DNA of 62,086 bases from Chromatiaceae bacterium (lineage in GTDB: Bacteria; Pseudomonadota; Gammaproteobacteria; Chromatiales; Chromatiaceae): assembly GCA_025458165.1 (NCBI GenBank), contig JALOTB010000007.1, positions 1 through 62,086 of the forward strand, written 5' to 3'. The position numbers and the translations under genes are program-made. Within the stretch, counting starts at the first letter, position 1. Each line of letters begins with the position of its first letter. A model generated the notes under the pieces. That model saw only the letters and a list, made by a program, of their open reading frames with translations. It had not been told where the DNA came from and made no database searches. Positions 36,237 to 45,119 of this stretch are shown piece after piece.

Positions 36237-36755
36237 ATCGCTGCGTCAAAAAGAAACCGCGTCAACAGGGAGATCACCGCCCCCGATATCCGCTTGATCG
36301 ATGCGGAGGGAAATCAGGTCGGTGTCGTGCGGACCAGAGACGCGCTGGACCGGGCAACGGAGGAAGGGCTGGATCTCGTCGAGATCGTCCCGACCGCCGA
36401 TCCGCCGGTCTGTCGCCTCATGGACTTCGGCAAGTTCCTCTTCGAGCAGAAGAAGAAGAAATCCGAAGCAAAAAAGAAGCAGAAGCAGGTCCAGATCAAG
36501 GAGGTCAAGTTTCGTCCTGGGACGGACGAGGGAGACTATCAGGTGAAACTGCGCAACCTGACCCGTTTCCTTAACGATGGGGACAAGGCCAAGGTCACCA
36601 TGCGCTTTCGCGGTCGGGAGCATGCCCACCGCGAGCTGGGGCTCGATCTGCTCCAGCGCGTGGAGAAAGACCTGGGTGAGATCAGCATCATCGAGCAGCA
36701 GCCCCAGATGGAGGGGCGTCAGATGGTGATGGTGCTGGGCCCCAAGAAGAAATAG
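36237..36755 (+). CDS. infC: Translation initiation factor IF-3 with ATC start codon
   Basis: 172 aa. IF-3 binds the 30S subunit and discriminates against non-standard start codons. The body, from [20 protein letters not shown] through [20 protein letters not shown] to the C-domain [17 protein letters not shown] and the end [10 protein letters not shown], is standard. I place the start at ATC 36237: a perfect GGAGGAA lies 6 nt upstream and [10 protein letters not shown] is the expected beginning. A TTG at 36213 in the same frame lies upstream of the Shine-Dalgarno and would add 8 odd residues. Rare AUU/AUC starts are the known autoregulation device of infC. Confidence 0.93.
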   Translation: MAASKRNRVNREITAPDIRLIDAEGNQVGVVRTRDALDRATEEGLDLVEIVPTADPPVCRLMDFGKFLFEQKKKKSEAKKKQKQVQIKEVKFRPGTDEGDYQVKLRNLTRFLNDGDKAKVTMRFRGREHAHRELGLDLLQRVEKDLGEISIIEQQPQMEGRQMVMVLGPKKK

Positions 36756-36809
36756 CGGCGGCCGTCGAGGCGCAGCCGTTCAATCGTATGCAATAGCGGA
36801 GTTATCGAG

Positions 36810-37007
36810 ATGCCCAAGCTTAAGACCAATCGCGGGGCCGCCAAACGCTTCACGCGCACCGGCGGCGGCTCGTTCAAACGCAATGCCTCGCATCGGCGCC
36901 ACATCCTCACCAAGAAGCCCACGCAGCGCAAACGCCACCTGCGGGACCCGGCCTACATCCACAAGTCGGATGAAAAGGCCGCGCGCCGGATGATGCCCTA
37001 CTGCTGA
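36810..37007 (+). CDS. rpmI: 50S ribosomal protein L35
   Basis: 65 aa, highly basic. [36 protein letters not shown] and [14 protein letters not shown] are the L35 hallmarks. It lies between infC and rplT, as in most bacteria; in E. coli this pair is repressed by L20 through an mRNA fold, which I did not attempt to trace here. Confidence 0.97.
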   Translation: MPKLKTNRGAAKRFTRTGGGSFKRNASHRRHILTKKPTQRKRHLRDPAYIHKSDEKAARRMMPYC

Positions 37008-37033
37008 ATCGAACGAGACCGGAGTAAACGACC

Positions 37034-37396
37034 ATGCCACGCGTCAAACGGGGCGTCACCGCACACGCCCGTCACAAGAAGATCCTCAAGGAGGCCAAGG
37101 GCTACTACGGTGCCCGCAGTCGCGTCTTTCGCGTCGCCAAGCAAGCCGTTATCAAGGCCGGCCAGTACGCGTACCGCGACCGGCGCCAGAAGAAGCGTCA
37201 GTTCCGCGCTCTGTGGATCGTGCGCATCAACGCCGCCGCCCGTGAGAACGGCCTGTCCTACAGCCGCCTGATCGACGGCCTGAAAAAGGCCGGCGTGACC
37301 GTCGACCGCAAGGTCCTCGCCGAGATCGCTTATCACGATAAGTCGGGCTTCGCGGCCCTGGCCGAGCAGGCGAAGGCCGCCCTGCCGGCGGCCTAG
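37034..37396 (+). CDS. rplT: 50S ribosomal protein L20
   Basis: 120 aa. [20 protein letters not shown] and [20 protein letters not shown] and [20 protein letters not shown] are diagnostic of L20. Its N-terminal basic extension helps 50S assembly and may bind its own mRNA. A strong GGAG precedes the ATG. It ends the ribosomal part of the cluster. Confidence 0.97.
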   Translation: MPRVKRGVTAHARHKKILKEAKGYYGARSRVFRVAKQAVIKAGQYAYRDRRQKKRQFRALWIVRINAAARENGLSYSRLIDGLKKAGVTVDRKVLAEIAYHDKSGFAALAEQAKAALPAA

Positions 37397-37404
37397 AACG
37401 CCGC

Positions 37405-37458
37405 GTCCGGGGTAAGGCCCACGGGGCCCTCCCCGGACGAGCGCGTACGACGCGCTCG
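37405..37458. repeat. Two tandem hairpins in the rplT-pheS spacer
   Basis: GTCCGGGG/CCCCGGAC (37405-37412 and 37431-37438) is followed at once by CGAGCGCG/CGCGCTCG (37438-37445 and 37451-37458). No T run follows. The structures could slow or attenuate transcription into pheS, 80 bp downstream, or protect the 3' end of the ribosomal-protein mRNA. Confidence 0.55.
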
Positions 37459-37536
37459 CCTCGGTCAAAGGGCCCGTTACTGCCGGGACAACGGCAGCGG
37501 CGGCCCTACCCCGCACGTGAGATCGCAAGAGCTTGA

Positions 37537-38571
<1,035 letters not shown>

Positions 38572-38630
38572 TCTCTGGCAGCGACCCAGGATCACTGATC
38601 AGGGCCGGCAGACGAATCCGATAGTTAACT

Positions 38631-38673
38631 GACGATCATGATCGTCGGGTGCGGTCAACCGCGGCCGCGGTTG
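38631..38673. repeat. Two perfect palindromes in the pheS-pheT spacer
   Basis: GACGATCATGATCGTC (16 bp, 38631-38646) and CAACCGCGGCCGCGGTTG (18 bp, 38656-38673) are exact palindromes 9 bp apart, 74 bp before the pheT ATG. They have no loop bases, so as DNA they are symmetric binding sites and as RNA they would fold with 4-nt loops. Confidence 0.7.
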
Positions 38674-38746
38674 GGCCGGACCATCCGCGAGCGCCAGCGG
38701 CGAGCCGTGCCGTCGTAACCCCCGCAAGAGCACAGGACAGCAACCG

Positions 38747-41125
38747 ATGCGATTCTCTGAGGCATGGCTGCGTGAGTGGGTTAGCCCCGAGGTGGACACC
38801 CGCGCCCTCGCCGATCAGCTCAGCATGGCCGGTCTGGAGGTCGATGCGCTAGAGCCGGCCGCGCCCGACTTCCAAGGCGTCGTGGTGGGTCTCGTCCGCT
38901 CGGTCGCTCCCCACCCAAACGCCGAGAAGCTCCGCGTCTGCGAGGTCGATGTCGGTCAGACCGAGCGGCTGACCATCGTCTGCGGGGCACCCAACGTCGC
39001 CGGGGGAATGCGTGTGCCGGTCGCCCTGGTCGGGGCGGTGCTGCCGGGTGACTTTCGGATCAAGCGTGCCAAGCTCCGCGGCGTGGAATCGCTCGGCATG
39101 ATCTGCTCAGCCAAGGAGCTGGGGCTCGCCGAGTCGTCCGACGGCATCATGCCGCTGCCCGCCGACGCCCCCGTCGGCGAGGATTTGAGAATCTGGATGG
39201 GGCTGGATGACACCTGCATCGAGCTCGATCTGACCCCGGACCGGGGCGATTGCCTCAGCGTCGCCGGGGTCGCCCGCGAGGTCGGGGTCATCAACCGCGC
39301 CGAGGTGCGCGCGGTCTCGGCCCGAGCCGTGCCGCCGGCCTGCGAGGCGCGGGTCGCCGTCCGGCTCGACGCCCCGCAGGCCTGCCCCCGCTACGTCTGC
39401 CGCGTGCTGCGCAACATCGACCCCTCGGCCGCCACGCCGCTCTGGATGCAGGAGCGCCTGCGCCGCAGCGGACTACGCAGCATCAGCCCGGTGGTCGACG
39501 TCACCAACTACGTGCTGCTCGAGCTCGGCCAGCCCATGCACGGCTTCGATCTCGCCCGGCTCGACGGCGGCATCCGCGTGCGCATGGCCAGCGCCGGCGA
39601 GCGTCTGGCGCTGCTCAACGGAGAGGAGATCCGGCTGCGCGACGACAGCCTGGTCATCGCCGACGACGCCCGGCCGATCGCCCTGGCCGGAATCATGGGC
39701 GGGTCAGAGACCGCGGTCACGGCCGAGACTCGCCACGTACTATTGGAGAGCGCCTTCTTCGCCCCCGCCGCCATCAGCGGGCGCGCGCGCGGCTACGGGC
39801 TGCACACCGACTCCTCCCACCGCTTCGAGCGCGGCGTCGACCCGGGTCTGCAGGAACGCGCGATCGAGCGCGCCACCGCGCTCCTGCTCGACATCGTCGG
39901 GGGCGAGCCGGGGCCGGTCGTGGTCGCCGCCGACGCGGATCGGGTCCCGCATCCGCCGCCGCTGCACCTGCGCCGAGAGCGGGTAACCAAAGTCCTTGGG
40001 GTGCGACTCCCCGACTCGACCATCGAGGACATCCTCGGCCGTCTCGGCGCCCGGCTCACGCCAGTCGCTGACGGCTGGGAGGTCAGCCCGCCGAGCGCGC
40101 GCTTCGACCTGGTCCAGGAGGTCGATCTGATCGCCGACGTCGGTCGCATCTACGGCTACGACAAGATCCCAGTCGCCCAGGCACTCTCCGCCGCGGCGAC
40201 CCAGGCACCGGCCGAGACCGCCTTCGATCTCGACCGCGCCAAGCTGACGCTGGTCGCGCGCGGCTACCACGAGGTCATCACCTACAGCTTCGTCAGCCCC
40301 GAGCTGCAGCAAGCAATCGACCCCGAGCGCGAGGGGCTGCGACTCGCCAACCCGATCTCCGCGGACATGTCGGTGATGCGCACGGGTCTCTGGCCGGGTC
40401 TGCTCGGCGTCGCCCGGCAGAACCTGGCCCGCCAGCAGGGGCGCGTGCGGATCTTCGAGAGTGGCCTGCGTTTTCTCCCGAGCGCCGATGGTCTGGTGCA
40501 GGACGCCGTCATCGGCGGCCTGATGATCGGCCCCGCGGCGCCCGAGCAGTGGGGTGAGCGCAGCCGGCCGGCCGACTTCTTCGACGTCAAGTCGGACGTG
40601 CAGGCCCTGCTCGATCTCACGGGTTGTCCGGGCGCGTTTCGCTACGTCCCCGCGGAGCATCCAGCCCTGCACCCCGGACAGACCGCCGCCATCGAGCGGG
40701 GCGGACGGCGCATCGGGCTGCTCGGCATGCTCCACCCGGCCCACGGGGCAGCGCTGGACATCACCGGCGATACCTATCTCTTCGAGCTCGCCCTGCAGGG
40801 TCTTGGCGAGGGCGCGCTGCCAACATTCACCCCGCTCTCTCGCTTTCCGTCGATCCGCCGCGACCTCGCACTGGTGCTCGATCAGTCCGTCTCCTTCGAC
40901 GCCCTGTACGCCTGTGTCACCACTGCGGCGGGCGATCTGCTGCGCGAAATCGTCCTGTTTGATCTGTATCAGGGGGACCGAATCGAATCGGGGAGAAAAA
41001 GTCTGGCCTTAGGATTGATTTTACAGGCGCCTTCTCAGACACTTACGGATCAAGAGGTCGACCAGACGATCGGCCGGGTAATCGGGCGGTTAGAAAACGA
41101 GCTTGGGGCAAGATTGAGGGATTGA
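38747..41125 (+). CDS. pheT: Phenylalanine--tRNA ligase beta subunit
   Basis: 792 aa. The N-terminal tRNA-binding EMAP/OB domain (about 40-150, [35 protein letters not shown]), B3/4 editing domain ([36 protein letters not shown]), B5, inactive synthetase-like core ([16 protein letters not shown]) and C-terminal ferredoxin-like anticodon domain ([18 protein letters not shown]) are all present in order. Full length for the family. ihfA begins 4 bp after its stop. Confidence 0.96.
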   Translation: MRFSEAWLREWVSPEVDTRALADQLSMAGLEVDALEPAAPDFQGVVVGLVRSVAPHPNAEKLRVCEVDVGQTERLTIVCGAPNVAGGMRVPVALVGAVLPGDFRIKRAKLRGVESLGMICSAKELGLAESSDGIMPLPADAPVGEDLRIWMGLDDTCIELDLTPDRGDCLSVAGVAREVGVINRAEVRAVSARAVPPACEARVAVRLDAPQACPRYVCRVLRNIDPSAATPLWMQERLRRSGLRSISPVVDVTNYVLLELGQPMHGFDLARLDGGIRVRMASAGERLALLNGEEIRLRDDSLVIADDARPIALAGIMGGSETAVTAETRHVLLESAFFAPAAISGRARGYGLHTDSSHRFERGVDPGLQERAIERATALLLDIVGGEPGPVVVAADADRVPHPPPLHLRRERVTKVLGVRLPDSTIEDILGRLGARLTPVADGWEVSPPSARFDLVQEVDLIADVGRIYGYDKIPVAQALSAAATQAPAETAFDLDRAKLTLVARGYHEVITYSFVSPELQQAIDPEREGLRLANPISADMSVMRTGLWPGLLGVARQNLARQQGRVRIFESGLRFLPSADGLVQDAVIGGLMIGPAAPEQWGERSRPADFFDVKSDVQALLDLTGCPGAFRYVPAEHPALHPGQTAAIERGGRRIGLLGMLHPAHGAALDITGDTYLFELALQGLGEGALPTFTPLSRFPSIRRDLALVLDQSVSFDALYACVTTAAGDLLREIVLFDLYQGDRIESGRKSLALGLILQAPSQTLTDQEVDQTIGRVIGRLENELGARLRD

Positions 41126-41129
41126 CGGT

Positions 41130-41429
41130 ATGGCACTGACCAAAGCCGACATGGCGGACAATCTGTTCGAAGAGTTGGGGCTAAACAAGCGCGAGGCCAA
41201 GGAAATGGTCGAGCTGTTCTTTGAGGAGATCCGTGCCGCCCTGGAGCAGGGCGATCACGTCAAGCTCTCCGGGTTCGGCAACTTCGACCTGCGCGAGAAG
41301 AAGCAGCGCCCAGGAAGGAACCCAAAGACCGGCGAAGAAATTCCCATCACTGCCCGCCGGGTCGTCACCTTCCGGCCCGGACAAAAACTCAAACAGCGGG
41401 TAGAAGCCTATGCCGGAAGCGGGCAGTAG
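41130..41429 (+). CDS. ihfA: Integration host factor subunit alpha
   Basis: 99 aa DNA-bending protein of the HU/IHF fold. [55 protein letters not shown] and the arm tip with the intercalating Pro ([12 protein letters not shown]) are typical IhfA. IHF is also the usual partner of tyrosine-recombinase integration at tRNA genes, such as the one 400 bp downstream. Its C-terminal 20 nt overlap the MerR-type gene. Confidence 0.96.
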   Translation: MALTKADMADNLFEELGLNKREAKEMVELFFEEIRAALEQGDHVKLSGFGNFDLREKKQRPGRNPKTGEEIPITARRVVTFRPGQKLKQRVEAYAGSGQ

Positions 41430-41769
41430 CATCACCGAGCTCCCCCCGATCCCGGGGAAGCGCTACTTCACCATCGGCGAGGTAAGCGAGCTCTGCGGGG
41501 TCAAACCGCACGTGCTGCGCTACTGGGAGCAAGAGTTTCCGCAGCTCAAGCCCGTCAAGCGCCGCGGCAACCGCCGCTATTACCAGCGCCATGACGTCCT
41601 CATGGTGCGCCAGATCCGCAGTCTCCTGTACGAGCAGGGCTTTACCATCGGTGGCGCGCGCCAACAGCTCTCCGGGGAGTCCGCCAAACAAGACCTCTCG
41701 CAGAGCCACCAGATCATCCGCCAGCTCCGTCTCGAGCTCGAAGACATCCTCAAGATCCTCAAGCGCTGA
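41410..41769 (+). CDS. MerR-family transcriptional regulator
   Basis: 119 aa. [26 protein letters not shown] and [20 protein letters not shown] form the winged-helix MerR DNA-binding domain (about 18-90). A short C-terminal helix ([18 protein letters not shown]) provides the dimerisation coiled coil; there is no effector domain. This small MerR type directly after ihfA is a conserved proteobacterial arrangement with unknown targets. It overlaps ihfA by 20 nt. Confidence 0.9.
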   Translation: MPEAGSSITELPPIPGKRYFTIGEVSELCGVKPHVLRYWEQEFPQLKPVKRRGNRRYYQRHDVLMVRQIRSLLYEQGFTIGGARQQLSGESAKQDLSQSHQIIRQLRLELEDILKILKR

Positions 41770-41779
41770 TCGCGTTTGA

Positions 41780-41808
41780 TTGACAGACCCGGGGTCACTG
41801 GTTAACCT
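41780..41808 (+). promoter_or_regulatory. Promoter of tRNA-Pro
   Basis: TTGACA (41780-41785) matches the -35 consensus; TAACCT (41803-41808) follows after 17 bp, and the tRNA begins 13 bp after it. Confidence 0.7.
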
Positions 41809-41820
41809 CGCCAGCTTTTC

Positions 41821-41897
<77 letters not shown>

Positions 41898-41915
41898 GCT
41901 AAAAACTTGAAAAGT

Positions 41916-41950
41916 AAGCCGTTTCAGGGTCCCCTTGAAGCGGCTTTTTT
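41916..41950. terminator. Bidirectional terminator between tRNA-Pro and integrase
   Basis: AAGCCG (41916-41921) pairs with CGGCTT (41941-41946) with inner TTCA/TGAA pairs, followed by TTTT on the plus strand. It ends tRNA-Pro transcription; read from the other strand, where the sequence after the stem is AC and then AAGTTTTT, it can end the integrase transcript, whose TAA overlaps the T run. Confidence 0.75.
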
Positions 41951-43046
41951 ATTGCTCGGCGCCCGGTGTGCCGGAAACTGTGCGAACCGCGTGCAGGCCC
42001 CGGTCCAGGTTCTTCGCGTACTCCGCCACGTGTGCCGGGGCCAGATGGGCGTAGCGGCGGGCCATCGCGTAGTCGTCCCACCCGGCCAGCTCCATCAGGA
42101 CCGCCAGCGGCGTCCCCGCCATCGTGTGCCAACTGGCCCAGGTGTGGCGCAGGTCGTGCCAGCGGAAATCCTGGTACTTGTACTCCTTGCGCGTGGGGTA
42201 CGTGATCCCCTTGTCCCGTCCCTCATAGGGCCGGATCCCGGCACGGTCGAGGGCCTTGCGCCAGGACTTGCCGTTGAGCTGCGTCACCGGCGCTCCGTGA
42301 TAGGTGAAGACGAAGTCCCGATGCTTGCCGAACTGGCGGCGGACCACCAACACGGCTTCGTCATTCAACGGCACGTTGAGCGCCACCCCGTCCTTGATCT
42401 CGTCGGCATGGATCCAGGCGATCCGGCGCACGAGGTCGAGCTGGGACCACTTGAGCCCGGATACGTTGCTCGCGCGTAATCCAGTCGCCAACGTAAACCG
42501 CGCCATCTCGGCCAGGTGCTCTGGCAGCTCCTCGAGCAGGCGGTCGGCCTCCTCGCGGGTCAGCCAGCGGATGCGCTGCTTGGGCGTGGGCAGGAAGCGG
42601 ATCTTGGGGATCCGGTCGACCCACTCCCACTCCTGATGCGCGGCCCGCAGCACGGTGCGGATCATCTGCAGATAGTGGTTCACCGTCGCCGGGGTGACGC
42701 CTTCATCCGCCTTGGCCCGTGCGATCGCGTCACAGACGTCCCGGCTGATCTCGTCGAGATGAAGCTCGCCGAGGTGTCCATCGAGCCAGCGCAGCCGCTG
42801 GGTGTCATCGGTGAGCGTCGCCTTGTGCTGGTGCTCCTCGACCCAGCGCACCACGGCCTCTTGCCAGGTGCGGCGGGGTTTCTCGCCGAGGTGATGCACC
42901 CGCCACAGCTCGGCCCTCAGCCGGTCTTCGTACTCCTGGGCCTGGCGTTTGTCTTGAGTCCCAGTAGATCGGCGTACCTCCTTTCCGTTTGGTGCCGTGA
43001 AGCGGCACCACCATTTTTGCGAGTTCGGTCGTCGAAAGAGCGACAT
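41949..43046 (-). CDS. int: Tyrosine recombinase / phage integrase
   Basis: 365 aa. An N-terminal arm-binding domain (MSLFRRPNSQKWWCRFTAPN), a core-binding SAM-like helical domain (about 60-165), and the catalytic domain with Arg in ATGLRASNVSGLKW, the His-x-x-Arg box HDLRHTWASWH and the nucleophile Tyr in MARRYAHLAPAHV. All catalytic positions look intact, so it could be active. The gene lies 51 bp from tRNA-Pro, pointing at it, as expected for an element integrated there. Its start overlaps the excisionase-like gene by 130 nt. Confidence 0.93.
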   Translation of the reverse strand: MSLFRRPNSQKWWCRFTAPNGKEVRRSTGTQDKRQAQEYEDRLRAELWRVHHLGEKPRRTWQEAVVRWVEEHQHKATLTDDTQRLRWLDGHLGELHLDEISRDVCDAIARAKADEGVTPATVNHYLQMIRTVLRAAHQEWEWVDRIPKIRFLPTPKQRIRWLTREEADRLLEELPEHLAEMARFTLATGLRASNVSGLKWSQLDLVRRIAWIHADEIKDGVALNVPLNDEAVLVVRRQFGKHRDFVFTYHGAPVTQLNGKSWRKALDRAGIRPYEGRDKGITYPTRKEYKYQDFRWHDLRHTWASWHTMAGTPLAVLMELAGWDDYAMARRYAHLAPAHVAEYAKNLDRGLHAVRTVSGTPGAEQ

Positions 43047-43255
43047 AAGGCAGGCTCCTGCATGTCACTCTGCGACACCTGCCCGCGACCACGGTACTGA
43101 GATCGCAGCCAGTCGGCAAGGTCCTCCTCCACGAAGACCCAGCGCCTGCCAGGCTTGGCGGCTGGAATCTCGCCCGCAACAGCGAGCCCGCGGAGGGTTT
43201 GGGGATGCAGCCGCAGAAAGGCGGCGGCCTCCTGGAGATCGAGGGTTCTGAGCAC
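42917..43255 (-). CDS. Excisionase-like helix-turn-helix protein
   Basis: 112 aa. LRTLDLQEAAAFLRLHPQTL and GLAVAGEIPAAKPGRRWVFV and EEDLADWLRSQYRG form a MerR/excisionase-type winged helix (HTH_17). The Ser/Arg-rich tail (GGAASRHQTERRYADLLGL, PRSTKTG) is shared, as I recall, by small proteins encoded next to integrases. GTG 43255 is chosen because CAGGAG lies 6 nt upstream and the HTH starts right there. It overlaps the integrase start by 130 nt in another frame, an unusually long overlap that would couple the two products. Confidence 0.75.
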   Translation of the reverse strand: MLRTLDLQEAAAFLRLHPQTLRGLAVAGEIPAAKPGRRWVFVEEDLADWLRSQYRGRGQVSQSDMQEPALCRSFDDRTRKNGGAASRHQTERRYADLLGLKTNARPRSTKTG

Positions 43256-43364
43256 GGGAGCTCCTGTATCGATGTTCGGGGCCGGCCAATCGGTTGGGTG
43301 GCCGTACGGCAGACGGGACGGCGCGGCCAGTGTCCTGACCACCGCTCGGTGATGCGGGTGTCGC

Positions 43365-43449
43365 CTCTATGCTAAATCCAAGCCCCATGCCTTTATCATA
43401 GGGAAAAAGGCATCGGCGAGAAGGACTATTTTATTATCTCTATGCTAAA
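43365..43449. repeat. AT-rich control region: 12-bp direct repeats around an 8-bp hairpin
   Basis: CTCTATGCTAAA occurs twice, at 43365-43376 and 43438-43449. Between them ATGCCTTT (43387-43394) and AAAGGCAT (43406-43413) form a perfect inverted repeat. The stretch is AT-rich against a GC-rich background and lies upstream of the excisionase/integrase genes, so arm-type or regulator-binding sites are likely. The remainder of 43256-43632 shows no gene. Confidence 0.6.
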
Positions 43450-43632
43450 CAACGGACCCGGATCGGTTTCGGCTCAGGGCCTCGGCCAGGGTGTCCCAAC
43501 AACCGGGTAGCCCGGCGGACCTTCGCATCCTCAGGCGCACGGGGGTGCAGAACTCAGCGTTGGCGCTCGTGCCATGTCGCCCGGGGCGCGGTCGCCAGCG
43601 CCGGGGGTCTCTAGCCGGTCGTTGCCGACAAC

Positions 43633-44325
43633 CTAGACCTGTTCCCCCTTGAAGACCACCACGCCACAGATGTCCGCGTTCTCGGTGACCTCGATGATGC
43701 GGGTGGGCCAGTCGGGGTTGAGGGCCTTGAGGTACATGCGCCCTCCTTCGACGATCAACTGCTTGAAGATGGCCTCCTGCGAGTCGGTGAGCCGAACGAC
43801 GACAAAGCGACCGTTGTCGGCGGCGACGTCCGGATCGACGAAGATGTACTCGCCGTCGTGGAACCGCGGCTCCATGCTCTGCCCTTTAACCCGCAGAACG
43901 AAGGTGTCTTTGCCGCAGCGAACCGGGCACGGGAGCCAGTCCTCGGCGTCCGTCCGCCCGAAGGCCCCCACGATCTCCGACCATTCGCCGGCCTGAACCC
44001 AGGAGATCAGCGGATACAGCCCCTTGATGTCGGGTGCGGGCTCGACGTTTGGGGTGCCCTCCTGGCCGCCCTTGAGCATGGCGAGCAGGTCCGCGTGCGG
44101 TTGATCCATCCAGCCTTCGGGCTTGCCCATGGCGAGCTCGAGCTTGCCCGCGAGATCGTCGCCGACGTTGCGCGGCGTCCCCTTCGCCGTCGGGAGTTGA
44201 CGGCGCACCTGGCTCAGGTAGGAGCCGCTCGTGCCGGCTCGCTGCGCCAGTGCGAGCGCCGAGCCGGCTTCCGCGATCAGAATCTCGAGGTTGTCCAGGC
44301 GGGTCTGAGAGCGCCTCGGCAACAT
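43633..44325 (-). CDS. CI/LexA-like repressor with S24 peptidase domain
   Basis: 230 aa. The N-terminal HTH (DNLEILIAEAGSALALAQRA, GTSGSYLSQVRRQLPTAKG) binds DNA. The C-terminal domain is the self-cleaving serine peptidase: Ala-Gly scissile bond in SWVQAGEWSE, Ser nucleophile in VKGQSMEPRFHDGEYIFVD, and Lys in SQEAIFKQLIVEGG. SOS-linked RecA-stimulated autocleavage is the expected switch. ATG 44325 follows upstream codons that run into the operator region. Divergent from the Cro-like gene across a likely operator. Confidence 0.9.
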   Translation of the reverse strand: MLPRRSQTRLDNLEILIAEAGSALALAQRAGTSGSYLSQVRRQLPTAKGTPRNVGDDLAGKLELAMGKPEGWMDQPHADLLAMLKGGQEGTPNVEPAPDIKGLYPLISWVQAGEWSEIVGAFGRTDAEDWLPCPVRCGKDTFVLRVKGQSMEPRFHDGEYIFVDPDVAADNGRFVVVRLTDSQEAIFKQLIVEGGRMYLKALNPDWPTRIIEVTENADICGVVVFKGEQV

Positions 44326-44340
44326 GGTAGCTGCTCTGTC

Positions 44341-44420
44341 AGTATTTCGCACAAGGATAAATATAAAGTGACGCTCGTTGCGTTGCAAGCAAATACTACC
44401 GGTGATAGTTTAGCTTGCAT
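44341..44420. promoter_or_regulatory. CI/Cro-type operator region with three related half-sites
   Basis: AGTATTTCGCACA (44341-44353, plus), AGTATTTGCTTGCA (44384-44397, minus) and AGTTTAGCTTGCA (44407-44419, plus) share AGTnTTnGCTTGCA. The last two form a near palindrome with 7-bp perfect arms TGCAAGC/GCTTGCA spanning to the Cro-like ATG. Placement between divergent repressor and Cro-like genes fits the OR-like switch. The spacer is much AT-richer than its surroundings. Confidence 0.55.
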
Positions 44421-44697
44421 GACGCTAACGCAGTTCCTCCGAGTCGCCACCAAGCATGAACGCGCCGAGGTGGCCGCCGTGTGCAGCGACTCGGTGTCCT
44501 ATCTCTATCAGCTCGCCGGGCGGCACCGCTACGCCAGCGCGCTGCTCGCGACCCGGATCGAACTGGCCACCCGGGAGGTCGCCGCCCGCTCCGCTGGGCG
44601 GCTGGAAAGCGTCCCCCGGGCCAGCCTGGTCCGCCACCCCGAGATCTTCGACGGCTTGCCGCGGGAGCACGCCGACGCGACCGAGCTGACGGCATGA
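44419..44697 (+). CDS. Cro-like (YdaS-type) small DNA-binding protein
   Basis: 92 aa. MTLTQFLRVATKHERAEVAA followed by VCSDSVSYLYQLAGRHRYAS resembles the YdaS/Cro layout, in which a short first helix is followed by a turn that recognises the operator; LATRIELATREVAARS continues as in that group. It lies where cro sits in lambdoid elements: immediately divergent from the CI-like repressor, with its ATG inside the operator palindrome. Sequence similarity alone would be weak, so context carries much of the call. Confidence 0.65.
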   Translation: MTLTQFLRVATKHERAEVAAVCSDSVSYLYQLAGRHRYASALLATRIELATREVAARSAGRLESVPRASLVRHPEIFDGLPREHADATELTA

Positions 44698-44893
44698 CGC
44701 GGCTCTAGCCGCGAAAACGGGCGGCGAGCGCAGTTCCCGACAACCGTCGCCGGTTGTGCGTCGCACGGCCGGCGGGTCTGGCGTCGCGTCGCGAGGCCGT
44801 CGGAGATGGAGCTCGCGCAAGACGCACCGCGCGTCCGCCCTCCCCTCGGTTTCCCGTTTCCCTGATGGTTGCGCTCGCATGTGGAGGTGCGCT

Positions 44894-45118
44894 GTGCCGA
44901 CGACCTTGGGTCAGAACGTCCGACGGATGCGCTTGGCACGCCGGTACTCCCAGATGGCGCTCGCCGAGAAGGCGGGGGTCAGTCAGTCGTGGATCTCCCG
45001 CATCGAGCACAGCCAGGAAAACCCGACCATCGAGAGCTTGTCGCGGATTGCTACCGCGCTTGGTGTTGGTGTCACGGTGCTGCTCCAAGACTCACCGTCG
45101 GGCGAGCAGGCCGCCTGA
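44894..45118 (+). CDS. XRE-family HTH regulator
   Basis: 74 aa. VPTTLGQNVRRMRLARRYSQ and MALAEKAGVSQSWISRIEHS then NPTIESLSRIATALGVGVTVLL is a complete Cro/CI-type HTH_3 domain. GTG 44894 is supported by GGAGG 6 nt upstream; the earlier ATG-based reading has no resemblance to the family. Overlaps by none but abuts the O-like initiator, whose ATG begins 2 nt after its stop, so the pair is co-translated. The 196 bp between the Cro-like gene and this gene shows nothing else. Confidence 0.85.
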   Translation: MPTTLGQNVRRMRLARRYSQMALAEKAGVSQSWISRIEHSQENPTIESLSRIATALGVGVTVLLQDSPSGEQAA

Positions 45119-45119
45119 G

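Noticed and set aside
43387..43413. Intrinsic terminator for the repressor transcript
   Set aside because: The hairpin has no T run in the required direction and lies beyond other AT-rich repeats; a control site is more likely.
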